Notes: generated by a model not told the origin, from the sequence alone. A stretch of DNA of 64,000 nucleotides from Apostichopus japonicus (GCF_037975245.1 NC_092568.1:37412501-37476500), one strand, 5' to 3'. Counted from the first letter of the stretch, positions 9,757-31,116 are shown. Numbers and translations are program-made.

Positions 9757-12700
9757 TTAGTTCGAATTTCTTTGATATGTCTTTAGAACAGGGAGACGAT
9801 GATTGATAAACAACTCCCTCACTCTGTTAATTTCTCGGTTCAGCTGCCATCTCATTTTCTTGGTAAAGGGGTCAAAGGGCAAAGTTCGCTGAGGTCTATG
9901 GTATTTCCCCTCGCTAACATTTATCGCGCATTTCAATCTGTCAACGTCCAAAGAAAGACCGAGAAAGTCAACAAGTCCCTTTAATTCTTCGGATAAAGCT
10001 TCCTTTAAATCTTCGTAATATATAATATGTATGTTCTTTGTTCTCGCGTTTAAACAATCTCCAATTAATGTCCCCCATTGTTTGCTTCTTGATTCAACGA
10101 AACTTCTCCAATCTGAAAAAAAAGATGGGGAAAAGATACAATAACTGGAAAATTGAAGGTGCTAACTAAAAGACACAAAGTACGTAAAATATGCTATTGG
10201 GAAATTTAGTCATCACAGATTTTTCAAGCTATATCCAAATCGTTACTTTGTTAGAACTTCCTCTCCTCCAAACAAAAGCAACATTGTAATACTGCATGAA
10301 AAAGCAAAGGGACTGCGGGGTGGGTAGGGGTGGGTGTGGGGTTAGGTGTGGGTGTGGAGGCTATATCATATGTCAGAAGTATGAACATTTCTTAAAGGTC
10401 ATATCAGTATTGCTCCCAAATATGCCGGGATGTCAGATGATGGTCATCCATTCTCATATTACAACAAGCCTCTTTCCTGCCACTCTATATGTATAGTTAA
10501 ACACACCCTAAGACATTGAATTGTCTTTTACATGCAGTAACACTTTGATGGCTGGTAAAAATTATGGATCAGAGGATCAGAATTCCTATAAAAAAAACCT
10601 TTTTGTGCTATTTCTACCGATTGTTAACGTGCTTAAAACTTGGATCCAATACCGATGGCCTTTACTACCCAGTCAGGAGCAATATAATCAAATTTTATGC
10701 ATATATACCATACTTTAATCAGGGCCCATAACACCTCACTGCATGTTTTATCTATATAATCACGGACATATCTCGGATGCGTGAGTTTGATAGAAACAGC
10801 TCTATTGTGAAACTCAAAATACATAACACCTCTCTGTATGTTTCATCTATATAATCATTGAAATATCTCGGATGATTATGATTTTGGTAGAAACAACTCT
10901 AGTGAAACTTAAATACATAACACCTCCCTGTATGCTTCATCTATATAGTCATTGAAATATCTCGGATTAGTATTAGTGAGTTTGGTAGAAACAGCTCTAC
11001 AGTGAACCTCAAAATACATAACACCTTCATGTATGTTTCATCTATATAGTCATTGAAATATCTCGGATTAGTATTAGTGAGTTTGGTAGAAACAGCTCTA
11101 CAGTGAACCTCAAAATACATAACACCTTCATGTATGTTTCATCTATATAGTCATTGAAATATCTCGGATTAGTATTAGTGAGTTTGATAGAAACAGCTCT
11201 ATTGTGAAACTCAAAATACATAACACCTCCCTGTATGTTTCATCTATATAATCATTGAAATATCTCGGATGATTATGAGTTTGATAGAAACAACTCTAGT
11301 GAAACTTAAATACATAACACCTCCCTGTATGCTTCATCTATATAGTCATTGAAATATCTCGGATTAGTATTAGTGAGTTTGGTAGAAACAGCTCTACAGT
11401 GAACCTCAAAATACATAACACCTTCATGTATGTTTCATCTATATAGTCATTGAAATATCTCGGATTAGTATTAGTGAGTTTGGTAGAAACAGCTCTACAG
11501 TGAACCTCAAAATACATAACACCTTCATGTATGTTTCATCTATATAGTCATTGAAATATCTCGGATTAGTATTAGTGAGTTTGATAGAAACAGCTCTATA
11601 GTGAAACTTAAATACATAACACCTCCCTGTATGCTTCATCTATATAGTCATTGAAATATCTCGGATTAGTATTAGTGAGTTTGGTAGAAACAGCTCTACA
11701 GTGAACCTCAAAATACATAACACCTTCATGTATGTTTCATCTATATAGTCATTGAAATATCTCGGATTAGTATTAGTGAGTTTGGTAGAAACAGCTCTAC
11801 AGTGAACCTCAAAATACATAACACCTTCATGTATGTTTCATCTATATAGTCATTGAAATATCTCGGATTAGTATTAGTGAGTTTGATAGAAACAGCTCTA
11901 TAGTGAAACTCAAATACATAACACCTCCTTGTATGCTCCATCTATATAGTCATTGAAATATCTCGGATGATTATGAGTTTGATAGAAACAACTCTAGTGA
12001 AACTTAAATACATAACACCTCCCTGTATGCTTCATCTATATAGTCATTGAAATATCTCGGATGATTATGAGTTTGATAGACACAACTCTATATTGAAACT
12101 TTTCATTCAGTGTTGATGCCCCAACCTAGCCCGTGGCCAGAGATCCATTTTCTTGAAGGGGACCGGGGGGCTATATTGTTGGCTGTAGTCCGTCCTGGGA
12201 AGGGCTCTAAAGGTAGGGGGCAAAGGCGAGCCAGGAAAGTCCAGGAATTTTGTTTCGGTAAGGGGATTAAATGCAAAATGGTGTTATCATTTTCATCATT
12301 TTAACTATACAATTGTGTAGTACAAGTAAACTAGGTCATTGTAGCCGACCTCGTTACAAGTTTTAAACATCAAATGGTGCACTCTGAGGCAAACATTTAG
12401 GTCTATATAAGTAGCTTTAAACGCAACATTGTGCTAATAAATAATAATAAACCCCAAATTCCCCTGAACGATTTAGGTAGCGACCCGAATCTTTATGGGA
12501 GGGCCAGATGTGATTGAAGTATTCTATTAAGAAGGAGATGCTGATAAATTAATTTCCCCGACTGATTAGGTTAGGGGCCTGAACTTTAATGGGAGGGCCA
12601 GAGGTGAATGAATGATGTTATAATGGAGGGATGTTTCTCTGGGTCATCAAAGTCGTCTCCAATAAAGAAAATGGAGGTCCTCCCAACGAAAACAAAAATA

Positions 12701-14499
12701 GACGTCAAATGGTGCATATTTAGGATATAAATTAGGTCTAGAGAAGTAGCCCTAAACGCAAGATTTTGCGTATAAGTAACTTGTATGCCCCAGGCAGAAT
12801 GCAAAAATCCTCCGACTCAACCATTTCCTCCGACTGACGATCGGAGGTGAGGGACTCCCTCCCCCCCCACACGCCCTCCCCTCCCCCTTTGCTCACGCCA
12901 CTGCCCTATGCACTCGAACCTGGCTCGGACTCGAGAGGTATTGAACCCAGATGTGACCCAGACGCTCTACCTATATAGGTGGACTCGCCCTTGGCTTGCA
13001 CCCAATATAAGTGAACTTAAATAAAGCCCTGGTGACCACCCTGTTACTAACCACTCCTTTTCAACCCATCATTTCTTTGTTCTGGCGGGGTGTATAATTA
13101 AAGGGTTCTGGTAACAGGTAGCAAAGAAGCTGTTTCTACCAAACTTCTTACCTTTGGTCTTAAACCGTTGTACAGGTACCAGTCCTGTGTGGTTCCCTTT
13201 GGTGTATTTTCTATTGAAATCTGATACGATGGCGTCATAAGGGTTGCGAATCAGAAGCACAAGTCCATCCAATTTTTCCCTAGTGTCAACCTCGTGAGCC
13301 TTCACAATTATCACCTGACCACTTCTCGCTGGCAATAATTGTCCAAGAAAACCTTTGTAGATATAAAAAAAAGGATTTTTTTCTATGCAAAGACCTGCAG
13401 GCAAATAACTAACGAGTCATTATAGATTACGTGATTCAAAGAATAATCGGGATCAATATATATTGTTCTATAACTCACTTATAATGCAATTATATATTTA
13501 TTGATGTGACATCAAAACTTATTTGCATGAGAATATTGTATGGCTTGTGTCGTCATATTTTGATTGAAATTTAGTAATTGACTCTCTAAAGAGTTTACAT
13601 AGAAGAAGGAATATGATAATCTCTACCTCCTTCGTGCAGCGTTGGGTCATTTCCTACACTGCCCGTGTAAATGCCAGTGGCTCGTTCGATGAGGTACCTC
13701 ACCCATGTGTTCCCGGACCCGGGGAAGCTGATCAGTAAAATGTAGGGCATGCTCCCCTCTGGCATAAACTTAGCGTCCAAACAAACTGATCTCGATAAAT
13801 ATTCTATGGACGAAAAAAGACGTCACACATAAAAGTTACCATAATTAAACAGAAAAAGAAAAAGGAAAGAAAAAGGAAAAAATGAACGACATGATTTCCT
13901 TCACCCGCTCCATCTCTGATCATGAAGATAAATCGACGCTCCTGGTCATAGGATTGCGTCATTTCACACACCACATTGAGTAGAATTTTGTATAACCTTT
14001 ATTGCAATTATCGAACTGAACTTGTACGACATATACCAAATCGCAATAGAAGTGACATGTGAGGTTTCATGTTAAGAGAAGAAAACATATAAAATCTCCT
14101 GGCTATGTCCTTCTCCCACTCAATACTAGTCTTCAAGCATACCTATAGTAGCAATTAAGTCTGGAGGTGAAGCTGTAATATTTCTGGGTTCGAAATCAAC
14201 GTATACAAACATCAAATACCGCCATTTTATTAATGATTTATAAACGTACACCATATCCCACCTGTTTCTTTGTATTCTGCCGTTTCCTGCTGCTTGGTCC
14301 AGTTGTTACACTTTCCAGCTATAAAATAATCACTTTTCTGGTTGGTACATTCCCAAACTGTTCTTACATCGATTAGTGATAAGATTTTGGACGACAGATT
14401 CGTGTATACCAATGAAATTACAATATTCACAACAAGGACACTAACGAAGCCTACCAGAACCAGGTATTTCAAACCAGAACGTATGCTATAATACGTCAT
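9757..14499 (-). CDS. WSCD-like type II membrane sulfotransferase, locus C
   Basis: Four exons on the minus strand: 14499-14262, 13785-13627, 13352-13152 and 10112-9757, 954 coding bases, 317 residues. Every intron is phase 1 with GT-AG ends. The start is the first ATG after an in-frame TGA. The protein has a short tail, one membrane segment (about residues 10-32), a stem of about 50 residues with an NWT glycosylation site, then the sulfotransferase domain. The 5'-phosphosulfate loop PGSGNTW is at residues 101-107 and the 3'-phosphate motif [16 protein letters not shown] has Arg168 and Ser176. Exon 4 adds IIYYEDLKE and the [12 protein letters not shown] tail. Family knowledge: WSCD1/2 relatives transfer sulfate from PAPS in the Golgi, and from memory WSCD1 homologues are reported to sulfate sialic acid. 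No WSC domain is seen. All key residues are present, so it is probably active. Confidence 0.9.
10726..12105. repeat. Minisatellite, about 14 units of about 100 bp, in intron 3 of locus C
   Basis: Each unit contains CATCTATATAGTCATTGAAAT and AGAAACAGCTCTA. Units of about 92-101 bp recur 14 times, with two subtypes (GGATTAGTATTAGTGAG or GGATGATTATGAG) in a partly regular order, so there is higher-order structure. Open frames of about 66 codons in it are repeat artefacts. Confidence 0.95.
12106..13151. other. Rest of intron 3 of locus C
   Basis: Non-coding. It contains two diverged copies of a block with TTWATGGGAGGGCCAGA (near 12491 and 12582) and a C-rich run at 12855-12895. No complete transposon ends were found. 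Confidence 0.5.
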
Positions 14500-15304
14500 G
14501 ATGCAGGATTGTGAATCTACAAGCAATCATATGTTGGGCATTTTATTTAGAGCAGATCACAATGTTAAGTCTAGAAGCGGTAGTAACTACGTCTCTCTTC
14601 GTCGAAGACACTGATGGAGCCTGTCACAACTGTCATCCTTAGTGTAGGCTATGTACTTGTCATTGGATCATCATGTTAGGCTTACCGGTCATCAGTTTGA
14701 AATTATACATTCAAAGCATATGATCACGGGTGTAAATGCAGCATGTGCGGATTATATTTCATATCGAAAACAATATAGTTATGCCTGGACAACGATAGGT
14801 GTAGATGTTAATCTTGACCATGATCTGCTACATTTCGTCGCAATAATTTCGAGCTGTGATAGCAATCAGAAGTGAGATCTGTGTTTTCCACGCATCTGGC
14901 CAGGATGTAAGTTCAGAATGTAGACGAATAAAGACACCAAGGAAAGACTTTCAACAATCCTACCACCAAGTAGCTAATCAAGACTATACGACCACATCTC
15001 ATCCGTAAGCTAAATCTTCATGCTAACAGTAACTCTACTGTTACGTTGACGTGTTAACAAGCTTCTGTAAGAATAACGAAAAATGTAAATAACAATATTT
15101 TCAATGACCTCACCAACTCATAACGCCATAAGGCTTAGTTTACTTTTATTTTGCATTCGTCAGTTTCATAATGTAAAGACCAGGTAGGCCTACATTAGCA
15201 ACATGATCCAGATATAGGACATTTTGTTGTCCGTTAAAAAATCAAGAAGTTGCACTAATTTAAGAATGGGCCTATATATATGGTATGTTTGAGTTTCTAT
15301 ACTA
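14500..15304. other. 5' flank of locus C, nothing recognised
   Basis: No gene, RNA or repeat recognised. The promoter of locus C should be here but no clear core element is visible. Confidence 0.4.
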
Positions 15305-15640
15305 GGTCCAAGAGCGCATTGGTCTACCGGTTAACGGAAGTTCCTTTATAGAGGTACGTTTAAACAGGAAGTGGGCACACCCTCCTCTCCACCGTCCCTG
15401 ACACCCCATAGGCTAGTACTGAAATTGTTAACTAAATCCTCGTCCATTCATTTATCATCATACTTGATGTTATGGCTATGAAACTAAGCACGTAACAATC
15501 ACTTAGTCTTTACATCTAAGTGTACGGTACCGAGTAAGCCGGACGACCAGCAAATGGAATCAAAATGGCGTCCAAATTCGAGTTGTTGCAACTCTCTCTA
15601 TAAAGGAACCGTAGTTCGGAACCGGTGCGCCGCTTGGTCC
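15305..15640. mobile_element. Possible MITE with long imperfect terminal inverted repeats
   Basis: GTTCCTTTATAGAG at 15340-15353 recurs as its exact complement at 15596-15609. The flanks GGTCCAAG...ACCGGTT and the complement of AACCGG...CTTGGTCC extend the inverted repeat, with gaps, to about 50 bp. No clear target duplication was found. Confidence 0.5.
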
Positions 15641-15870
15641 GAGGTGCCGAACAGCAAAGCAACAAAACATAACAGACGTACATTGTAACAGCTATTAGCC
15701 GAATCTGACATTTACTAAAGAATAATCATGATCAGTTGGACCTATGTTCCCGCCCCCCCCCCAAAGGAAAAAAAAAACAATGATCACTGAGTACATTGCT
15801 ATGTTTTACACATTATGTGCCAAGAATATACACAACGGCATATAGGCCTATAGCAATCAACCAATCAATA

Positions 15871-16105
15871 TGTATGTATGTATTTTAGATCCTCCTGCAA
15901 ACAGGAACTCGCGAAGAAGCCATCATTGGCTTATCAAATCCGCAAGCTGACCGAAGTCAATCTCTTAGATTCATATTTAACGTCCATGATTATGAATTGT
16001 CAAATGTCAACAACTCTGTAACTGGACGACATACATTAATCTTAGAGTGACTCGAACTCGGGACTATTATGATTGAAATGCACCGGCGTTAACCACTGGC
16101 CTATA
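15871..16105 (-). mobile_element. SINE family 2 (tRNA-derived), minus-strand copy
   Basis: The reverse complement matches the copy at 31117-31342 along its length: a tRNA-like head (GTTAACGCC, then a B-box-like GAGTTCGAGTCAC), a unique body with TAACTGGACGACATACATTAAT on the given strand, and a tail AAAATACATACATA. Confidence 0.85.
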
Positions 16106-16190
16106 AATTATATTATAGTATATATTGTATATATATTATATTATATATAGTATAATAAAATATAGTATAATATAGGCCTATATCATATCA
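16106..16190. repeat. TATA-rich low-complexity run
   Basis: An imperfect palindromic series of TATATTATA and TAGTATAATA, ending in a TAGGCCTA octamer. Confidence 0.8.
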
Positions 16191-16699
16191 TGTACGTTAA
16201 ATTCGACAAATAGCAAGAAAACGTACGTCAGCTTTGATAACATGTACATTGTACTTACCATAGGTTGGAATCATATACTCATATCTAACCGTGAGGAAGA
16301 AAGAACTTAATCTTCACTTGGATCGGTTACAGTACTTTTACAAGTATGATAATGCAAGTAACCTATACGGGTTAGGCCTTTTCATACATTGTAAGTATCA
16401 TATGCTGTTGATAATAATGTATATGCCTTACAAGTAGTACTGTGTACGCCTACACAACTCCTCTATATCGCTGTTACGTGGGACCACGTAACACGCTTGC
16501 TAGCATATACACAATGCATACTTGACAAATATGGCATTGTCAATTAACACTATAGCGAGAACGTCATCGTCAATATTGCTTACCTTTTGTACTAAGTGTG
16601 AACAAAGGGTATTGGCTATCTGTTATGGCAGAACCCCACCAACAGTATGGAATAATACGGTCTAGTGACCACAGGGCTGTGAATAAGACTTTCATCAGG

Positions 16700-18866
16700 C
16701 AGGGACGTATACGCTATAAGGCCTGATGATTTGGGGGGGGGGGGGGGAGGGGGTGTAGTGGCTAAAATTCCAACTGGATGGGTTTTGAAGCCAGAAAAGT
16801 CCGACTGCTGTCTTGTAACCCCCCCCCCAACCCCAGTCAGACACCCCCATCTAGTATCGCGACTGCACTTTTGTTCCGAACTTTTTTTCGATACATTTGT
16901 ACCCACTTCACAAACTTATTATTCGATGACATAGTGAATTACCATTGAGTGTGTTAATTGTATACCATAGAGACAATATATATACCAGCGTCGCATCCAG
17001 AAGTTTTAACGGTGGGGGAGCACATTTTGATATGGGGGAGGGGTCTAAGGGGAGGGGGTGTCAAATGTTTGTACAATTGAAGGGTCTTAGGTGCGATCTG
17101 GTGCAATGTTTTGCCAGTTTCATCATAATCATATGATATCATATTATCGGCATATTTTGTTTCCGGTTTGAATTATTCTTTTACATGTTCTTTTACATAT
17201 TATATCAGAAAGACAAACATAGTGCTCTTTTACAATTTTTCCAGTAGGATGATTCTTGTTTATTGTCCAATGTCTGGACTTTAATACATTTGACGAACTT
17301 AACTGATGGACAATATTAACTTTCATATTTAGCAGTGTAATAATTATTTATAGGAAGCGCGTATCACGTACGATTGCTAGCTTAGCTTCATAACATGCTG
17401 TTCGTGCAACAACTTATGACGAATCATAAAGGATGAGAACGCACGTTGTCGTTGTGCATACGGTTCGTGACTCTTCATCGAGTGCGGTTAGGTAGGCTAT
17501 ATGTATGTTATTACGCAGTGGCCAACTGTAGGCTGGTAATAGGCTATATGCTAAATTTAGCTAATTGCATCTGCCAAACTAAGTAGCTGAATCAGTAGGC
17601 CTGAATGTTATACGATTATACTCGAGTTAACGGAGCTGACGAGTAACAAGATCAAAAGAGCACTGACAAAATACCATGCAAAAAAAACCCAACAGTTTTT
17701 AACATTTATTCGACACTGAAAGGGGAGCAGTTGCTCCCACTGCTCCCCCCCCCCCCCCTGGCTACTTCCTTAATTTATACTGAACTTACTAGAAGCTAGT
17801 GAACAGGGTAAATTCACCCAATAGCAAAATTAGTACATTTTTTTCCACTGTATTTATTTACAATACCGTAACACATAATACAAAAGAATCAGCAAAAAGA
17901 CTTACATAAGAAGCTTACATAAAGAAATCATAGAAGTCGTTAAGGTTACACAAATTGTTGTTTTGCTTAGAAATGAAATAGTGCAGGTCAAGTTGAAAGC
18001 GAAACTTAAAATAAAATTCGTGCACATGTGGGATTTTGTTATTCAACCTACAAGTATAAATGTACTTTTTAGCATGCAAAATTAAAAAGTTCACAGGATT
18101 ATCTATATCACCAAAATCACCAAAACAAATGTTGGTCAAATTAAAAGTATAATTAATTTTAATGCAATTTGAATTCACTGCCTCCCAGAATCGCTCAATG
18201 TGACTACAATTATAAAACAAATGTATAAGCGTTTCATCGGCATTCTTGCAAAATGAACAAAGTGGAGAATTAACCATTTTCATTTTTATAAAGCAAGCTA
18301 TTTATGCCTAAAATACGATGTAGAAAACGCAATTGTAAATATGATACTTTGGGGTCATTAACAGCCGTATAAGGCAGCCTAAAAATCTTACTCCAAACTA
18401 TTTTCACTGGAAAATTCATAGCTTGCCACTTCATAATAGACGACGGGGGCGTGCAGAGACCGGTAAATAGCTTATTATAAACATTTTTGGTTATTTTAAG
18501 CAAAATTAGTACATACATAAACCGAATTGAAGTTGGCGTACGTTGTACGGTAGTTTTTTTTTATATAGTATTCAATATCATACGAAGTTTTGTATGGTGG
18601 AGTATAAGGATCGCGAGATACACAATTTCTCAAAGTGGCAAGGAAAACGTGGTAAATATGACTGTTTAAAGGTCAATTTTGACCGAAATTTTTCAAGTTT
18701 TAGGTCATTCTCAATCACAGAAAAATATGAATAGGCCAAGGCAAATTAGAGTTCGGACAGTCGGAAATTCCGACTGTCGCACTCCAATTTACCAACTATC
18801 GTCAGTTTTACCAAGATTGGGGGGGTGAGATACCCCCACCCACACCCCCCTCTAGAGACGTCCCTG
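16700..18866. mobile_element. Probable hAT-type element hosting a LINE
   Basis: The left end CAGGGACGT and the right end ACGTCCCTG are 9-bp inverted repeats. The flanks TCATCAGG (16692-16699) and TCATCAAG (18867-18874) match at 7 of 8 bases as a target duplication. Poly-G and poly-C runs lie just inside the ends, as in other elements here. The interior holds a truncated LINE and no transposase. The one mismatch and the short inverted repeat make this less sure than the other hAT calls. Confidence 0.6.
17839..18498 (-). mobile_element. 5'-truncated non-LTR retrotransposon (RT C-terminal end)
   Basis: A perfect 16-bp target duplication, AGCAAAATTAGTACAT, lies on both sides (17823-17838 and 18499-18514). 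Read on the minus strand it encodes WSKIFRLPY...DPKVSYLQLRFLHRILG, then after a frameshift near 18285 CSFCKNADETLIHLFYNCSH, the Cys-His zinc-binding tail found after the reverse transcriptase in L1/Tx1-type LINEs. The A-rich 3' tail is at the left end. It is dead: truncated and frameshifted. Confidence 0.9.
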
Positions 18867-20405
18867 TCATCAAGAACAAACACTAGCATATTTGTTAAAT
18901 TTACTGATCAGTGAAATCAATCACAATAGCTGGCACACGTACGCCAGGCTTATTAGAGGATTTAACGAATCCATAACACGAATAGCCTACACTATGTTCA
19001 TCCTTTTCTAAAAACTTTAATTTACCAAGTAGGCCTACTTCATCTGAAGTTTACAACAATACCACATTTGCAACAGCCTTAAGATCATACAAATCTTTAA
19101 ATTATCGTATAGGCCTAGCCATAGCCTAACGCACATTTCCTCTCTGTTGCTATTCAACAAAAAGTTAACTTGAAGTAAATGACAGTTTTCGAGGCAAACA
19201 AGAAGTATGCAGCTATACCACTTCCCGTAGTATCAATCCCTTATGTCTATATTAGCCACTTGATCCACAGTTCTTCGGAAATTGTCCAGAGGTCATAGCA
19301 AAAGATAAGCGGTCTGGAAACAGCGTTGTATTCATGGCTGCGTGGCAAAAATGAGCATCCATGTTATTTGTATAGAAAGCTTGCATGAAGTTACACGATG
19401 GTGGCAAGCTCAAGTGAATACTGGTTAGTTTATTTTGTAAGATGGAGTTTGCGGTGACTGTGAGTGTATGAGGATAATGTTTACTAAGACTTTGTGAAGA
19501 GATTTCCAAGGTTTTTTCAGCGCAAGACTGTGTCATTCTTACAATAGTGGAAGAATTTCGCCTCAGGTGCAGTCAATACCTCCGAGTTGTGGCTCTTTAT
19601 ATGGAAAATATAATTACCGGTAAGGTAGATCTTTTTGTGGAACCAACTTAAATGCGTAGTGTAGGGTACATTATACTTGCAGTAGGAGTATATATAAATG
19701 GTTTACTGCATGAAGTCTCAATATTTACATATCTGAATGATAGAAGTCATAAACTATACACATGAATTAGACATCTTTCTTTTTTTAAGTATTCTACGTT
19801 GTGATGAACAAGTTTATTAGGCTATATATAGGTTTAATGGTACGGTTTTGACTCGTATACGTGATGTCGTTAGTAAATGGCACAATTTGACGGTGACGTG
19901 GACAAGGTGGTTTTAGAAGCTGCGTAATTATGTTCACATACATATCGCGTAATTAAGCTACAACATTTAGCATGTGTCCATACATTTTACCAATCACAGG
20001 TTCAGCCAGCAGGGTGGCCTTTTTCTGCATGTGTTCTACACAACCATGGTATAGTTATATTTACCGTAGTGAAAATATATTCACCGGGCTATATACTATT
20101 GACAAGGTCCGCTCTCTTTATGGCAGTTCAAGAACGGGTGTAAATGACTGCCGGTGCTTGTAGTGTGGGAACAAATGTATCAGTCCGTATCAGATGCGGA
20201 TCGGATAAAGGGTGGGTTGGGAACATACACCACCACCACCCATCCCCCACCTCCCTTCAAACTCGTTAAAAAAAGGGAAGAGTCGTTATTACAACAACCT
20301 CAGAATTCCCACCACACCGTCCCCTCCTACATGGGAGTCTGCCCAACTACCCCAAGGCCACTGCATATAAAACTGGTATATATGACCTGTATCGCGGGGG
20401 CGTTG
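18867..20405. other. Intergenic, nothing recognised
   Basis: Two TAGGCCTA octamers (19030, 19110) and an unsupported 94-codon open frame on the minus strand (19536-19252). No gene, RNA or element recognised. Confidence 0.4.
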
Positions 20406-20419
20406 TTTATTCACACTTC

Positions 20420-20458
20420 ATGTATATATATATATATATATCTATATATATATATATA

Positions 20459-20499
<41 letters not shown>

Positions 20500-20505
20500 G
20501 TTTGT

Positions 20506-20539
<34 letters not shown>

Positions 20540-20580
20540 ATATATGTGTGTGTGTGTGTGTATATGTATATATTTACATG
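20420..20580. repeat. (TA)n / (TG)n compound microsatellite
   Basis: TA repeats with TC and TG interruptions and a short (GT)n block. Long Tyr/Ile open frames on both strands are artefacts. Confidence 0.95.
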
Positions 20581-22616
20581 ATATGTCGATCGTGTATATC
20601 ATCTGTTGACATAATTAGTCTGTTAGTTTTATTCTTCTCAGTATAGGCTATTAGTTGGACCCAAATGTGCTAGAAAGTCGTACATTTATCAGCAGAAGAG
20701 AAAGAGAATCAAAAACACAATTCTGATCGAAGAATAGTGTATTTTCACTTTAAACGTTTCAAAATTGAAGAAATATGGTATTATACAAGCAAAAGGCTCA
20801 ACACTAAAAACAGCTGTTCTGGAAAGATGAGTAATACATAGTGTTAATTTCCGTCACAGTAACTATGTGTTGCAAAAATGCAAATGAGGCTATAACTGGG
20901 TAGGCAATCTTCCTGGAAGTTCTTGTCCATTAATCATAAGGCAGCTTAGAGTAGGTATTGCAGGGATGGCACCTTTAGTAGTATAGTCTATCCGACATTA
21001 CAAGCGTTGTTTGCTATAGATCCAAGAGGATTAACACGAATGGCTGGGGTCCACTTCTGGCATTGATTTTTCCACAACACATTTATACATTTGTTACAGT
21101 CTGTTAATAAGAACAAATGAAATGATAACAACAATCATACAAATATGCAGCAAAGCTTAACCACTATATCAGCTTAAATTCTAACAAACTTTAGTCAAAA
21201 ACCACAAAACCCAAAAAGTTTGCAGTCCCAATAAAAGTTTCAACACACATTTATTGAGTTGCCTGCAGACATTTTGTTCAATAATCAACTTATCATCAAC
21301 TTATCAAAATTGGGATTATGTATGCATATTACTTCTGCAGCATTACCATGTGATATTGGCAAAGTAATATGATCCACTTGAAAACATACTTTTCAATGTT
21401 TTAAAAAAAGTTTCGCAGTAGTAGGCTTCAGTCAGGTAGATAGGACACCGTTTTTATTTTCAGTTTTAAAGATGGCATCCATCAAACACAAGCAATAAAG
21501 ATACAGAAGCACAAACTGTTTGAAGGGATGGAAAACAATGTGATAATCTCTATTTTGATTTAACTACATAAACAATGCAACAAAGTTATAGAACTCATGA
21601 GTAAGACCTACGTCTGGTTTGACATACAGTAGTGCAATGATAATAGTTAGCCTACTTATACAGGCTTACGCAAACCCAAACCATTCACTCTTAAATAGCA
21701 AGAATAACCAAATGAGACTATGCCTAGGCATATAACTAGTCTGGAATACCATCACAGCCTAATGAAGAGAAGCTATAAGCTAGAATCACAAGCCTATGCG
21801 TATGTGCTCACTTGCTTCACAAATTGTGTACATCAGTATAGCCCTGATCCGAATCTCACCGAAACCGTTTGTGATCTTTTTTGTTGGCAAATACTCGACT
21901 TCCCTAAACAATTTAGCTATGATTCGGGAATCGGGAACGTTGATTGTACTTAACCCATATGTGAACACCAAAGTAGGAATTTTTATAAACTAATTGGGAG
22001 AGTTTACTTAAAATAACTGTAACTTAACTTCCAACTGTTTTTAGAGTTCAGTGAAGCAGCTGCTTGGATTTTGGTACTACCCAACACATTTTCGTGGATA
22101 AAGGGCCGGGTAAGAACGGGGAAAGGACCCATTTAACTAACCGATCTAGCACTCCTCGATGCCCAACTGTCGATCATTTGGAATGTCTGATCACCCCCCG
22201 CCCCAACCTCCCCACGTCCCAAAAAAGAGTGAAAAGATAATTTTATCAAGTCACCATCCAACCATTCGGCCCAATTTTGTTACCATCTGCGCATATGTAT
22301 TTTCAAGTTTGACATGTCGTATAACATGTATGCTCTATAACGTACGCTCGATGTGTAATAAGCGACAATGCTGCTCATACATGACATTGCGATCAGGATG
22401 TTTATACCTTTCGCTTTTGAATAACCAGCTGAATCATCCCAGTTAATTGATTGTCTTTGTTTTGTTACCAGAACATCAACACTTGGGCCTGCATCAGGAA
22501 ATATTACCATCGAATTATAATTCAGGAGGACTTCCCTCAATTCACGGAACGTACTCTAGTCGATAAGGGAATAAGGCATCGGCTCATTTTGGCATCTGTT
22601 TAGGATACTATATATC
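20581..22616. other. Intergenic, 5' flank of locus D
   Basis: No gene or element recognised. The promoter and any 5' untranslated exon of locus D should lie here. TACTATATATC lies a few bases before the start codon, too close to serve as a TATA box for that ATG. Confidence 0.4.
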
Positions 22617-30481
<7,865 letters not shown>

Positions 30482-31116
30482 ACGGGAACGCTAAACTGTA
30501 TGTGGGTTTCAGAAACGGTTAAATGTTATACTTGGATCAAGCACGAAAAATATGGTTCGAGCTGGTTATGATGATATAAATTCCAAACGTCCATGCAGAC
30601 GTAGCGATAAATTGGCTTCCATGTGGACTTTAGTTCAGACGGGTTTCCATGGCGATCACTGCGGATTTATTTCGATATCAAACAGATCAGACTTTTGCCA
30701 AAACTCGGTGACTTGAAGAAATACAGCGAGGAAGAGGAGAAAGGTAGATGAAAAAGGGGCGGGAGGGGGGGGTAGGGATGTACCTAACCCAATCATCATC
30801 AACATTTAATCCGTCACGCATTTGTGACACATTTATTGTACCTTTAGTTGCCAAGTCAGTTCAAGTTGAAGTTATGACAAAGGTAAGCACAAACTACGTA
30901 GTCGCCGATCAGTGGTGTTTGACTGAAATGTAAATTTCCCGTTGTAATGGCAATCGCTTCGTTTAATATATTATGCGGCATGCTCGAAAATCGTGAAAAA
31001 AAGAGTAAAAACTAGACTTCTATGCGGTGGTATTAAGCTCAAATCAATATTGTAACGTCGTAGTGAAAATTTATATTGTAGTGTTGTAACTCTTTGTAGT
31101 GTAACTCATATATGAA
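30482..31116. other. 3' flank of locus D
   Basis: No gene recognised. No canonical AATAAA was found within about 600 bases of the stop codon. Confidence 0.4.

Noticed and set aside
11439-11941. Two 66-codon frames sharing [22 protein letters not shown]
   Set aside because: They are the minisatellite units read in one frame; subtypes with different lengths break the frame.
16987-17760. Second hAT element inside 16700-18866, starting CAGCGTCGCATCC
   Set aside because: The candidate right end near 17765 does not pair well and no 8-bp duplication was found.
19252-19536. 94-codon minus-strand open frame starting MTQSCAEKT
   Set aside because: No recognisable motif, no convincing splice sites joining it to another exon, no coding bias evident. 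It could be a small gene, but I cannot support it.
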